DNA of 19,963 nt, from positions 1-19,963 of the forward strand of contig CAZKFB010000022.1 of assembly GCA_964551965.1 (NCBI GenBank), in the 5' to 3' direction. A program made the translations under genes and the position numbers. Numbering within the stretch: position 1 is the stretch's first letter; each line of letters begins with the position of its first letter. The DNA comes from CAG-582 sp964551965. Lineage in GTDB: Bacteria; Bacillota_I; Bacilli_A; RF39; UBA660. Shown here piece after piece: positions 1-7,647 of this stretch. A model generated the notes under the pieces. It was not told where the DNA came from. It saw only the letters and a program-made list of their open reading frames with translations, and ran no database searches.

Positions 1-849
1 ACCTGTAGCACCAGTAACTAAGATAATACCATTTGGTAATTCAATCATCTTTTTTACTTTTTCTAAGTTTGTTTCATTAAAGTCTAATCCTTCGATACCG
101 GCAGCACTCATTGAGTAATCCATGATACGAATAACAATCTTTTCACCCAAGTTAGTAGGTAAACAAGATACACGAAGGTCGATAGTTTTATTTGCAAGTT
201 CGGTTCTAATTGCACCATCTTGTGGAGTTCTAGACTCCGTAATATTCATCCCTGATATAATTTTAATACGGGTAATCATATTCTTTTTAACATATAGAGG
301 AACGATAGAGTAGTCATTTAATTCTCCATCTATTCTAATACGAATCTTTATTCCTTCATCAAATGGATCGAAGTGAATATCTGATGCACCTTTATTTATT
401 GAATCTAAGATTATTGAGTTTACTATATCAGTAATAGGGACATTGTTATAGTCAAATGTAACCATACCACTAAACATCTCTTTATCGTCCATTTGATGTT
501 CTGATGTATGTACTTCTTTTTCTTCTGATAGGTCTAAACTATTTAATGCAGCTTCATTACCAGCAGCAATACCTAAATCAGCAGATATTTGTGATTGGTC
601 TAAAGACTCTGATTGTACATTATCAGGATTGCCAATATAATTACCGTTTTCATCAATTAAAGAAGGATCTATTGGATTACCAAATTCATCGACATATTGA
701 GTAACTGGAGCACCAATATAGTTTCCTGATTCGTCAATTAAAGATGGATCTATTGGGTTGCCAAACTCATCAACATATTGAGTTACTTCAGTTTGTTCAT
801 TCATTTCAATAGATTCATTAGTATTAGCTTCTTTATTTTGCTTTTTCAT
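1..849 (-). CDS. pilB: Type IV pilus/competence assembly ATPase, PilB/GspE family (5' part, cut by window edge)
   Basis: The 283 visible residues are the N-terminal part of a secretion-type ATPase that powers assembly of type IV pili or competence pseudopili from the cytoplasmic face of the membrane. Residues 137-165 (VPITDIVNSI, GASDIHFDP) and 203-243 (TESRTPQDGAIR, LPTNLGEKIVIRI) are the N2/PAS-like region typical of PilB, GspE and ComGA. The chain ends inside the Walker A motif (LVTGATG, 277-283), so the catalytic half lies outside the window. Residues 1-136 are not the usual N1/MshEN domain. They are acidic and low in complexity and contain a 27-residue tandem repeat (23-49 and 50-76). 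The start at 849 has a weak AGGG ribosome site and a good promoter upstream. A prepilin at 5655 fits this role. PilB and ComGA cannot be told apart from this fragment. Confidence 0.88.
   Translation of the reverse strand, partial: MKKQNKEANTNESIEMNEQTEVTQYVDEFGNPIDPSLIDESGNYIGAPVTQYVDEFGNPIDPSLIDENGNYIGNPDNVQSESLDQSQISADLGIAAGNEAALNSLDLSEEKEVHTSEHQMDDKEMFSGMVTFDYNNVPITDIVNSIILDSINKGASDIHFDPFDEGIKIRIRIDGELNDYSIVPLYVKKNMITRIKIISGMNITESRTPQDGAIRTELANKTIDLRVSCLPTNLGEKIVIRIMDYSMSAAGIEGLDFNETNLEKVKKMIELPNGIILVTGATG
622..783 (-). repeat. Two 81-bp tandem repeats coding the PilB N-terminal linker
   Basis: Two adjacent 81-bp units (703-783 and 622-702) encode TQYVDEFGNPIDPSLIDE followed by (S/N)GNYIG and three variable residues. 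Compared by eye the units differ at about 16 of 81 bases, and most differences are synonymous third positions. Each unit itself holds two degenerate copies of a [VI]DExGNxI motif, making four in a row. The preference for silent changes suggests an old duplication kept under protein-level selection. Confidence 0.9.
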
Positions 850-883
850 GTACAATCAACCCTATCTATTTTATTCCATAATA

Positions 884-913
884 ATTATACAATATTCGTA
901 TATTTTAAGTCAA
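884..913 (-). promoter_or_regulatory. Sigma-A type promoter of the pilB-like gene
   Basis: On the minus strand TTGACT (908-913, 5 of 6 matches to the -35 consensus) is followed after 18 bp by TATAAT (884-889). The predicted start near 877 leaves a leader of about 28 nt before the ATG at 849. Confidence 0.7.
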
Positions 914-941
914 CCATAAAAGGGTTATTTAAAAAAACTAA

Positions 942-969
942 ATAAAAAAAAGATCAGATAAACTGATCT
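942..969 (-). terminator. Rho-independent terminator of recU-ponA
   Basis: Just after the ponA stop, on the minus strand, a 7-bp stem AGATCAG/CTGATCT (963-969 with 951-957) encloses a 5-nt loop and is followed by a run of T (read from 950 downward). It separates the recU-ponA unit from the pilB-like gene on the same strand. Confidence 0.85.
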
Positions 970-970
970 C

Positions 971-3900
971 TTAACAGCTAGGTGATATAGTTATTTGTTT
1001 ATTTCTATTTTCACCATTGTATCTAATAGTATATGTAGCTGTATATTTTTTACCACTTACAATAGAACGACAATTAATTTCGTTTCCTGATTCATCACGA
1101 CATACAGGATTAGAAATAGTTGCTTTACTTGTAACATCTTGACCATTAACAGTTACTTTAATCTTGCTTCTTGTATCACTTTGAAAATAAGTAGCAGCTT
1201 TAGATGAACAAGATTCTCCATTATATTGTATTGATATATTGTTGCTACTTGCTGGAGCTTGGGATCCATTAGCAGTTGTATATATTCCTGGAGATTGGTT
1301 ATTCTTAAATTTTTGATATGAAGATTTAACCATAAATCTCGTATTAGATGATACTGGAGTTCTTACGGTAAATGTCGTAGCTGTTGTAAATCCTAAATCA
1401 ACTGTCCCTGAATCATTAATCATATATACTTCGTATCCAAAATCACCTAAGTTATCGGCATTATATTGTAATCTTCGATTTAAATATTTATCTCCCCAAG
1501 TAGAGTAAATAGGTGAGCTTGCAAAGTAGTTTCTTAAGTATTCGATATTTACAGCATCAGGAGTAGCTGCAGCTGTCCAAGATAATGTAACATTAGTTCC
1601 ATCAGATGAATATTTTAAATTTGATGGATTAGACAATTGAGCAAATCTAGTTGATACGGATTCTGGTACAGAACCCTTTTTAAATAATTCTTTACTTCTT
1701 AAATGTTCTGGAGTATATGGACTAGCTAATTCTAGTGGATCAGTTTCAAGTTCAACTTCAGCACTGACAATTCCGCTTGGAACATCAAATGTTGCGCCAC
1801 TTTCCATAATACCAGCAACTAATACTTTAGTAATTTTTTTTCTTTCAGCACTACCTTCATTGGAAGTTAAGTATGCGTTCGGATCAACTTCGTTCTTATA
1901 TCCATACCAAGTTGAAATAGAGTAGTCAGTTGAGTAAACATTCAACCATGAATTACCAATTATTTCTCCTTTGATACCGGCAGCTTCTTTAGCTGATGCA
2001 GGAACAGTAGAAGTACCTGTCTTTGCTGCTGTTTCACATACATTTGATTTAGCTGCACTTATAGTTCCACTACTTACAGCGTATTGTAAAATGTTATTAA
2101 TTAAGTATGCCGTTTCTTCACTCATAACATTTACTTTTTCAATTTTTGGTTCGACAACTTTATCAGTGTCTAAGAATTCAATTTTTTCATATATATATGG
2201 TGATATATAAGTCCCACCTCTAGCAAATGATGCATAAGCTGCCGATGCTTTAACTGGGTTAACACCTTCGAATCCACCAATTGAAGCAGATTCATAAATA
2301 ACGCCATTTTTATCTTCGGCATGCCATCCTAAATTATTTGAGAATGTACGTTTTTGTTCATTTGTTGTCTGTCTAAATGTTAATAGGGCAGGAACATTAC
2401 GAGATTGTGCTAATGCTGTTTTAGCAGTCATTATACCTTTGAATTTATTATCGAAGTTACGGACACTTCCGTATCCTCCCGTATATTCTATTTCATCATC
2501 AATTACTGTTTGTCCAGTAGACCAATTTAAATATTCGAAAGCTGGACCGTAGTCTAATACTGGTTTAGCAGTACTTCCTGGGTGTCTATTAATTCTTGTT
2601 GCAAAGTTAAATACTCTTTCAGCAGGATCACGACTTGCACCAACAGCAACTATAGCACCAGTTTTTACATCAGTTACGACAATACCAGCTTGAGCTTGAT
2701 CGTTTCTCCAACTATAAGCAGTTCCATTAATTACTGATTCAACAACTTCTTGTTTTTGTGGTTTTAATGTAGTATATATTTTCATTGCTGTAGTAGTTGG
2801 ATCATAACCTGTATCTTTCTTTACATATTCAAGTAGAGTATCAATATAGTCTTGATATTTATTTTTACTTGATGGTTTTTTGCCAACCAATGTACTTTGT
2901 AGAGGTATAGCTTGTGCTGTATCTCTTTCTTCTTTTGTTATATAACCATGACGATACATTAAATTTAATACTGTATTACGACGTTTTTCAGAAGCAACAG
3001 GATGTTCATATGGATCGTATGAATAAGGAGCTTGGAAAAGTCCAGCAATTGTAGCAGCTTCTACTAAATTTAAATCAGTAGTACTTTTACCAAAATAAGA
3101 ATTACTTGCTTGTTCAACTCCGTAAGAGTAAGATCCTAAATAAGGATAATTTACATAGAATTCCATTATTTCTTCTTTAGTATATTTCTTTTCTAGGACA
3201 AATACTGATAAATAAATATCAGTAAACTTACGAATAATACCTTCAATACCGCTTGCATTAGTACTAGTAAAGTTATTTTTTGAAACTTGCATTGTTAGAG
3301 TAGATCCACCACCAGCATTTCTTTGACCTAATAATTGACCAATAGTAGCTTTGGTGAATCTTGCAATATCGATGCCATCATGTTGGAAATATCTTGAGTC
3401 TTCTGTAGCAACTATTGCATCGATTAATACTTCCGGCATTTGATCATAAGTAATCTTTTCACGTTTTTCCGAACCTAAACGAGCAAATTCAACCCATTCA
3501 CTGTTTTCATCCTGATATAGTAATACTGAAGCATTACTGTGGAATAGTTTATTACTAGATGGAGATGGCGCACTTATTACAATATATACACATCCAACAA
3601 CTAGTAAACAGCAGAAAAGTATAAGTAATATCATTAATATAATTAATATCTTATCTTTAAGTGTTCCATACTTAAATTTCTTTTTAAATCTTCTCATATC
3701 GAATTTCATCACCCTTAATCTATTCTCAAAGAATACATGTATCTTCTTTAAACCTTTAAAATCACGATAATGTAGTAAATCCAATTCATCGGATTCATTA
3801 TCTTTGACTTTTTCTTTTGGTTTAACTTTTTTTTGTATTTGCTTTTTAGGAAGGTTTTTAATTTTTTTAGAATCTTTTTTCTTCCTATCTCTATTATATT

Positions 3901-4303
3901 GTTTTATCTTGATGTTTTTAATCTTTTTAGGTATTTTTTTCATTACTTTACATATTCCAACAATAATCATTTTTAATGGATATAATATAAAATAAAGTAG
4001 GTAACTAAGTAGTAAAACAATAATTTCAAATATAATACTTATTATAGATTTAATCTTATTTAGATTATTCTTTCTCTTATTTTGATTCTTTATTTTCTTT
4101 AAATCATATTCTTTTAAATTATTAGTATGCTTTTTAGAATTATATACAGCTATATCTAATGATTTGTCTTCTTTTCTAATCTCATCATTATTTATTTTCT
4201 TTTGATAATTAATATTATATTTTTTCTTGGCTGTTGTCTTCTTTTTTGTCGATTGAGGTTTTTTAGTTGTCGTTTTCTTCTTTTTCTTCTTATTGTTTGC
4301 CAT
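971..4303 (-). CDS. ponA: Class A penicillin-binding protein (transglycosylase/transpeptidase)
   Basis: This bifunctional enzyme polymerises lipid II and cross-links peptidoglycan outside the membrane. With the start at 4303 it has 1110 residues. The GT51 domain shows ATEDSRYFQHDG (299-310, catalytic E301) and GGSTLTMQVSKN (332-343). The transpeptidase shows STAK (577-580), SRN (634-636) and KTG (761-763). A fibronectin type III-like domain (about 890-1005) and a C-terminal domain with Cys at 1032, 1068, 1078 and 1110 follow. The N-terminus is unusual: about 210 mostly Lys-rich residues, a hydrophobic stretch at 86-121 and the expected anchor at 218-244. ATG 4303 is preferred over an in-frame GTG at 4312 because that GTG lies inside the strong ribosome site AGGAGGTGG. 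recU is 18 bp upstream, as in Bacillus recU-ponA. Confidence 0.95.
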   Translation of the reverse strand: MANNKKKKKKTTTKKPQSTKKKTTAKKKYNINYQKKINNDEIRKEDKSLDIAVYNSKKHTNNLKEYDLKKIKNQNKRKNNLNKIKSIISIIFEIIVLLLSYLLYFILYPLKMIIVGICKVMKKIPKKIKNIKIKQYNRDRKKKDSKKIKNLPKKQIQKKVKPKEKVKDNESDELDLLHYRDFKGLKKIHVFFENRLRVMKFDMRRFKKKFKYGTLKDKILIILMILLILFCCLLVVGCVYIVISAPSPSSNKLFHSNASVLLYQDENSEWVEFARLGSEKREKITYDQMPEVLIDAIVATEDSRYFQHDGIDIARFTKATIGQLLGQRNAGGGSTLTMQVSKNNFTSTNASGIEGIIRKFTDIYLSVFVLEKKYTKEEIMEFYVNYPYLGSYSYGVEQASNSYFGKSTTDLNLVEAATIAGLFQAPYSYDPYEHPVASEKRRNTVLNLMYRHGYITKEERDTAQAIPLQSTLVGKKPSSKNKYQDYIDTLLEYVKKDTGYDPTTTAMKIYTTLKPQKQEVVESVINGTAYSWRNDQAQAGIVVTDVKTGAIVAVGASRDPAERVFNFATRINRHPGSTAKPVLDYGPAFEYLNWSTGQTVIDDEIEYTGGYGSVRNFDNKFKGIMTAKTALAQSRNVPALLTFRQTTNEQKRTFSNNLGWHAEDKNGVIYESASIGGFEGVNPVKASAAYASFARGGTYISPYIYEKIEFLDTDKVVEPKIEKVNVMSEETAYLINNILQYAVSSGTISAAKSNVCETAAKTGTSTVPASAKEAAGIKGEIIGNSWLNVYSTDYSISTWYGYKNEVDPNAYLTSNEGSAERKKITKVLVAGIMESGATFDVPSGIVSAEVELETDPLELASPYTPEHLRSKELFKKGSVPESVSTRFAQLSNPSNLKYSSDGTNVTLSWTAAATPDAVNIEYLRNYFASSPIYSTWGDKYLNRRLQYNADNLGDFGYEVYMINDSGTVDLGFTTATTFTVRTPVSSNTRFMVKSSYQKFKNNQSPGIYTTANGSQAPASSNNISIQYNGESCSSKAATYFQSDTRSKIKVTVNGQDVTSKATISNPVCRDESGNEINCRSIVSGKKYTATYTIRYNGENRNKQITISPSC

Positions 4304-4308
4304 AAATA

Positions 4309-4317
4309 CCACCTCCT
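4309..4317 (-). promoter_or_regulatory. Ribosome binding site that fixes the ponA start
   Basis: AGGAGGTGG on the minus strand lies with its AGGAGG core 8 nt before ATG 4303. A longer in-frame reading would start at GTG 4312, inside this site, and so is unlikely. Confidence 0.85.
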
Positions 4318-4321
4318 AATT

Positions 4322-4873
4322 TTAAAAATATAATTGATCTATTGCTTTTATATAGTCTAATCTTGGTTTTATTTTCTTTTCGATTAATATTCCATTTTCT
4401 TGAATATATTTATAGGGAATACTTTTTTTATTAGTACTCTTTATATAATTTAATATTATATTTCCGTCAAGTAAATATATTTCATTATTAATAGATATTA
4501 TTAAAAAAGAAATACCTCCATGATCGATTATTTTATTCATATGTTCTAATTGATGTTCGTGAATATTCTGTAGGGGGAATGAGGTTTTATTTAATGTCTC
4601 TTTAGCATCGAAATCAATGTATTTTCCTTTATATATACCATTATAATCAAGTGTTGAGGGGGTTCTAAAGTAAGCTTTTGTGATAACTCTTTCTTTTGCC
4701 CCATATTTAACTTCGCTTATCGTGATTGGTGTAGGTTTCTTATAAATAACTGCAATATCTTCATTTAGGTAATATTCATTACTTTGATTAAGTAAATCTT
4801 CTAAATCCATACCACGATTCGAATAATTAGTATATTTATTATAGGTTTTTTTGACATTTCCCGGATAATTCAT
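4322..4873 (-). CDS. recU: Holliday junction resolvase RecU
   Basis: RecU cuts Holliday junctions in recombinational repair and chromosome segregation in Gram-positive bacteria. The protein has 183 residues, close to the usual 190-200. Family marks are NRGMDLEDLL (19-28), TPSTLDYNGIYKGKYIDFDAK (71-91, with likely metal and catalytic residues D76, D89 and K91) and the KTSFPLQNIHEHQ segment (96-108). D89 sits where Bacillus RecU has Glu in FEAK, a conservative change. The gene is first in the recU-ponA operon, with 18 bp between the two coding regions. The ribosome site AGGTGT lies about 5 nt before the ATG and forms one arm of an inverted repeat (4878-4910). Confidence 0.95.
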   Translation of the reverse strand: MNYPGNVKKTYNKYTNYSNRGMDLEDLLNQSNEYYLNEDIAVIYKKPTPITISEVKYGAKERVITKAYFRTPSTLDYNGIYKGKYIDFDAKETLNKTSFPLQNIHEHQLEHMNKIIDHGGISFLIISINNEIYLLDGNIILNYIKSTNKKSIPYKYIQENGILIEKKIKPRLDYIKAIDQLYF

Positions 4874-4877
4874 AATA

Positions 4878-4910
4878 ACACCTATCTTTAATTATATATT
4901 AAATAGGTGT
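4878..4910. repeat. Inverted repeat over the recU ribosome binding site
   Basis: ACACCTAT (4878-4885) and ATAGGTGT (4903-4910) form a perfect 8-bp inverted repeat with a 17-nt spacer. On the minus strand the proximal arm contains the recU ribosome site. If transcription starts upstream of 4910 the RNA could hide that site. If it starts at the putative -10 inside the spacer, only one arm is transcribed and the repeat could instead be an operator. Chance is also possible in DNA this AT-rich. Confidence 0.45.
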
Positions 4911-4919
4911 CTTTTTCTA
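4891..4919 (-). promoter_or_regulatory. Possible recU-ponA promoter
   Basis: On the minus strand TATAAT (4891-4896) lies 17 bp after a weak -35, TAGAAA (4914-4919, 4 of 6). It would give a very short leader, about 10 nt before the recU ATG, and it sits between the arms of the inverted repeat 4878-4910. Confidence 0.4.
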
Positions 4920-4955
4920 GTGTTTACGATTAATTTTTAGTGATTATTAAGATAA

Positions 4956-4984
4956 TTGCAATTAATTAAATAAAATATTATAAT
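4956..4984 (+). promoter_or_regulatory. Sigma-A type promoter of ysxC
   Basis: TTGCAA (4956-4961), a 17-bp spacer and TATAAT (4979-4984) precede ysxC. The start codon at 5010 has the ribosome site AAGGAGAGG. The predicted transcription start is near 4991. Confidence 0.65.
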
Positions 4985-5009
4985 AATAATACAAGGAGAG
5001 GGGAAAATT

Positions 5010-5603
5010 ATGAAAATCGAAAACTCCGAATTAGAGACTATTGCAGTTAGAACTAGTCAATATCCTGAAAACAATAAATGTGAATTCTTACTTTGTGGAA
5101 GAAGTAATGTAGGTAAGAGTAGTTTTATAAATACCATATTGGGGAGAAAAAACTATGCTCATACTTCAGGTAAGCCCGGTAAGACTCAAACATTGAATTT
5201 TTATTTAGTAAATGATGAATTTTATTTAGTTGATGCTCCGGGATATGGATATGCTGATGTTGAAAAAGAAAAACAAAAGAAGTTTGGTTTAATGATTGAA
5301 GAATATATTCGCAATCGTGAAAATCTTAAATGTGTATTCTTGCTCGTTGATTTTAGACATAAGGCACAAGAAAATGATGTTTTAATGTATAACTTCTTAA
5401 AGTATTATGAAATACCTACTGTTATTGTTGCTACAAAATATGATAAAGTAAAACCTAGTAATCAGGACAAACAAATTAAAATATTAAAAGAAGAATTACA
5501 TGTATTACCTCAAGATGAATTTGTCTTATTCTCAAGTGTTACGAAAAAAGGACGCGAAGATATATACAATATATTGTCAAGTTATATAGAATCCAATGAA
5601 TAA
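5010..5603 (+). CDS. ysxC: Ribosome biogenesis GTPase YsxC/EngB
   Basis: This essential small GTPase acts late in assembly of the 50S ribosomal subunit in the cytoplasm. It has 197 residues, normal for the family. G motifs are all visible: G1 GRSNVGKS (30-37), the G2 region SGKPGKTQT (53-61), G3 DAPGYGYADV (75-84), G4 TKYD (142-145) and G5 SSVTKKG (175-181). The start has a strong ribosome site (AAGGAGAGG) and its own promoter. In Bacillus ysxC follows lonA; here it is divergent from recU. The stop codon lies within the predicted terminator, so it is probably a single-gene unit. Confidence 0.97.
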   Translation: MKIENSELETIAVRTSQYPENNKCEFLLCGRSNVGKSSFINTILGRKNYAHTSGKPGKTQTLNFYLVNDEFYLVDAPGYGYADVEKEKQKKFGLMIEEYIRNRENLKCVFLLVDFRHKAQENDVLMYNFLKYYEIPTVIVATKYDKVKPSNQDKQIKILKEELHVLPQDEFVLFSSVTKKGREDIYNILSSYIESNE

Positions 5604-5626
5604 TTTAAAAATCTTGGATTTTTTTT
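5590..5626 (+). terminator. Terminator of ysxC
   Basis: AATCCAA (5590-5596) pairs with TTGGATT (5614-5620) across a 17-nt loop, followed by a T run to 5626. The stem begins inside the last codons of ysxC. The large loop makes it a moderate-strength candidate. Confidence 0.6.
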
Positions 5627-5627
5627 A

Positions 5628-5636
5628 TGTTATAAT
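5628..5636 (+). promoter_or_regulatory. Extended -10 promoter of the prepilin gene
   Basis: TGTTATAAT (TGn plus a perfect -10) begins two bases after the ysxC terminator T run. No convincing -35 is seen at the normal distance. The predicted start is about 12 nt before the prepilin ATG at 5655. Confidence 0.6.
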
Positions 5637-5654
5637 CATAATAGGTGATGAGTA

Positions 5655-6257
5655 ATGAAAAAGAAAAATGGTTTTACCTTAATAGAATTGTTATCTTGTA
5701 TTATAATTATTGCTCTTATAGCAGTTATTGCTGTTCCATCAGCATTGAATTTGAGTAAGAAAGTTAAAGGGAAATCTTATGAATCAAAGATTAATATAAT
5801 GGAAGAGAATGCAATTACCTACGGGCAAACAAATTTAAAAAATGTAAGAAATGGTTTAAATCCTATTAGAGGAGGAAACTTTACTTGTAAATTTAACTTT
5901 GATAGTGAAGGTGAAGTTACAAAAGTTGAATTAAGACCGCAAGCTGCCGGATTTAATGAATTAAAAACACTAGAAAGTAATGAATTTTGGTGCTTTAGGT
6001 TAATGCTTGAAGAATTAGTAGAAGTAAATAACTTAAATTGGGATGAAACGAATAGATGTGAAAGCTGTACTTTAGATTCTGATAAATCAAACTATAATAA
6101 TGTAATCTTAGATCCATCAAATAATTATATTATTAATAAGTGCTATATGTATCTATATTATAAGAATAAGAGAGTTTATTCATACTTCGATGTAAATACC
6201 TGCAATATAAAGACAGAAACTCCTCAAGATGGCCAAGAATATAGACCAAGAAATTAA
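5655..6257 (+). CDS. Type IV prepilin/pseudopilin-like protein
   Basis: The protein has a class III signal: a short Lys-rich leader (MKKKNG), then FTLIELLSCIIIIALIAVIA, with predicted cleavage between G6 and F7 and the conserved Glu at mature position 5 (E11). Prepilin peptidase would cleave and N-methylate it, and the hydrophobic helix (7-29) would pack into a pilus or pseudopilus core. The remaining ~170 residues are an extracellular domain I do not recognise, with six Cys (78, 113, 135, 138, 163, 183) including a CxxC. The gene has its own promoter and terminator and stands alone between ysxC and der; the ATPase at 1-849 is the only other pilus gene here. The start has the ribosome site AGGTGAT. 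Whether it is a major pilin, minor pilin or ComG-like pseudopilin cannot be told. Confidence 0.9.
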   Translation: MKKKNGFTLIELLSCIIIIALIAVIAVPSALNLSKKVKGKSYESKINIMEENAITYGQTNLKNVRNGLNPIRGGNFTCKFNFDSEGEVTKVELRPQAAGFNELKTLESNEFWCFRLMLEELVEVNNLNWDETNRCESCTLDSDKSNYNNVILDPSNNYIINKCYMYLYYKNKRVYSYFDVNTCNIKTETPQDGQEYRPRN

Positions 6258-6266
6258 TTATTAATC

Positions 6267-6295
6267 GCCTAAATATTTGATATTTAGGCCTTTTT
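6267..6295 (+). terminator. Terminator of the prepilin gene
   Basis: A perfect 9-bp stem GCCTAAATA/TATTTAGGC (6267-6275 with 6281-6289) has a 5-nt loop and is followed by C and five T. It is among the clearest terminators in the window. Confidence 0.9.
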
Positions 6296-6305
6296 ATGCT
6301 AATAT
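6277..6305 (+). promoter_or_regulatory. der promoter overlapping the preceding terminator
   Basis: TTGATA (6277-6282, 5 of 6 to the -35 consensus) lies 17 bp before TAATAT (6300-6305), which is preceded by TG at 6297-6298. The -35 hexamer starts in the loop and runs into the descending arm of the prepilin terminator, so the two signals share DNA. Confidence 0.55.
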
Positions 6306-6332
6306 ACATGCGTGTTTTAGGAGGCGATAACT

Positions 6333-7646
6333 ATGAGAAAATGTGTTTGTTTAATTGGAAGACCTAATACTGGTAAATCTTCTTTGTTTAATCGATTAAT
6401 TAATGAAAAGCGTGCTATTATAGCTGATACTCCGGGAGTAACTAGAGATCGTATATATGGTATTGTAAATTATAAAGATAAATCATTTTCACTAATTGAT
6501 ACGGGAGGAATAGATCTCGAAAATGCAACATTTAATGAAAATATTAGAATCCAAGCTGAATTTGCTATTGATGAAGCTGATTTAATATTATTTGTTGTCG
6601 ATGGAAGAGAAGATCTTACGGTAAATGATTATAAAGTTCGTGATATGCTTTTAAGATCTAATAAAAAAGTTATCGTTGTAATAAACAAGATAGATGATAA
6701 AAAACATGAAGATAATATCTATAATTACTATGAACTTGGTTTTGAAAATCTAATTACTGTAAGTGCTGAGCACAAAAGACATATAGATGAACTATTAGAA
6801 CTTATTACTGCCGATTTTAATGAATATACAACAGAACAAGAAAGTGAAGATATTAGATTCTCTATTATAGGTAGACCGAATGTAGGTAAAAGTAGTTTAG
6901 TTAATGCTTTGCTTGGAGAAGATAGACAAATTGTATCCGATATTGCTGGTACTACTAGAGATTCTGTTGATTCACGCTTTACTTATGATCACAGGGATTA
7001 TTTAGTTATTGATACGGCCGGTATGCGCAAAAAAGGAAAAATATATGAAAATATTGAAAAGTATTCGGCAATTAGATCATTAAAATCAATTGAAAGATCT
7101 GATGTGTGCGCAATTGTAATTGATGCCGAAACAGGAATTCAAGAACATGATAAACATATTGTTTCATATGCTTTAGATGCTGGTAAAGCAATTGTAATTG
7201 TCGTTAATAAATGGGATACTATTGAAAATAAAGATACTGATATAAAGAAATGGACTGAAAAAATAAGAGTTGAGTTCCAATTTATTCCTTATGCTCCAAT
7301 TGTTTTCTTATCTGCTAAGACTAAATCGAGAATTCATACATTTATGCCAGCAATCATAAAAGCTTATGAATCTTATACTAAAGAGATAAAAACTAGTGTA
7401 TTAAATGATATTATAAGAGACGCAGTTGCTCTACATGAAGCTCCTAGTTATAAAGGAAGAAGATTAAAAATATATTTTTGTAATCAAGAAGATACATGTC
7501 CTCCTAAATTCGTATTTAATGTCAATTCTAAATCTTTAGTTCATTTTTCTTATCAAAGATATTTAGAAAATAAGATTAGAGAAAATGTTGATTTAGAAGG
7601 AACACCAATTATTATTAAATTTAAAAATAAGAATGAGGACGAATAA
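6333..7646 (+). CDS. der: Ribosome assembly GTPase Der/EngA
   Basis: Der is an essential GTPase with two G domains that helps mature the 50S subunit. The 437 residues match the family length. First domain: GRPNTGKS (9-16), ADTPGVTRD (31-39), DTGG (56-59), NKID (118-121). Second: GRPNVGKS (180-187), GTTRD (206-210), DTAGMRKKGK (227-236), NKWD (292-295). The rest is the KH-like C-terminal domain. The start has a strong ribosome site (AGGAGG about 8 nt upstream). The stop codon at 7644-7646 is one base before the next gene's start, so der probably leads an operon running through 9868. Confidence 0.98.
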   Translation: MRKCVCLIGRPNTGKSSLFNRLINEKRAIIADTPGVTRDRIYGIVNYKDKSFSLIDTGGIDLENATFNENIRIQAEFAIDEADLILFVVDGREDLTVNDYKVRDMLLRSNKKVIVVINKIDDKKHEDNIYNYYELGFENLITVSAEHKRHIDELLELITADFNEYTTEQESEDIRFSIIGRPNVGKSSLVNALLGEDRQIVSDIAGTTRDSVDSRFTYDHRDYLVIDTAGMRKKGKIYENIEKYSAIRSLKSIERSDVCAIVIDAETGIQEHDKHIVSYALDAGKAIVIVVNKWDTIENKDTDIKKWTEKIRVEFQFIPYAPIVFLSAKTKSRIHTFMPAIIKAYESYTKEIKTSVLNDIIRDAVALHEAPSYKGRRLKIYFCNQEDTCPPKFVFNVNSKSLVHFSYQRYLENKIRENVDLEGTPIIIKFKNKNEDE

Positions 7647-7647
7647 T

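Noticed and set aside
1..849. Open frames on the plus strand at 122-313 and 504-704
   Set aside because: They lie antisense to the clearly coding pilB-like frame and show no recognisable protein features or ribosome sites.
4304..4312. Longer PonA start at GTG 4312
   Set aside because: The GTG is inside the AGGAGGTGG ribosome site that serves ATG 4303.
7633..7647. Earlier ATG for the unknown membrane protein
   Set aside because: It overlaps der, lacks a ribosome site of its own, and ATG 7648 has GAGGA at a suitable distance.
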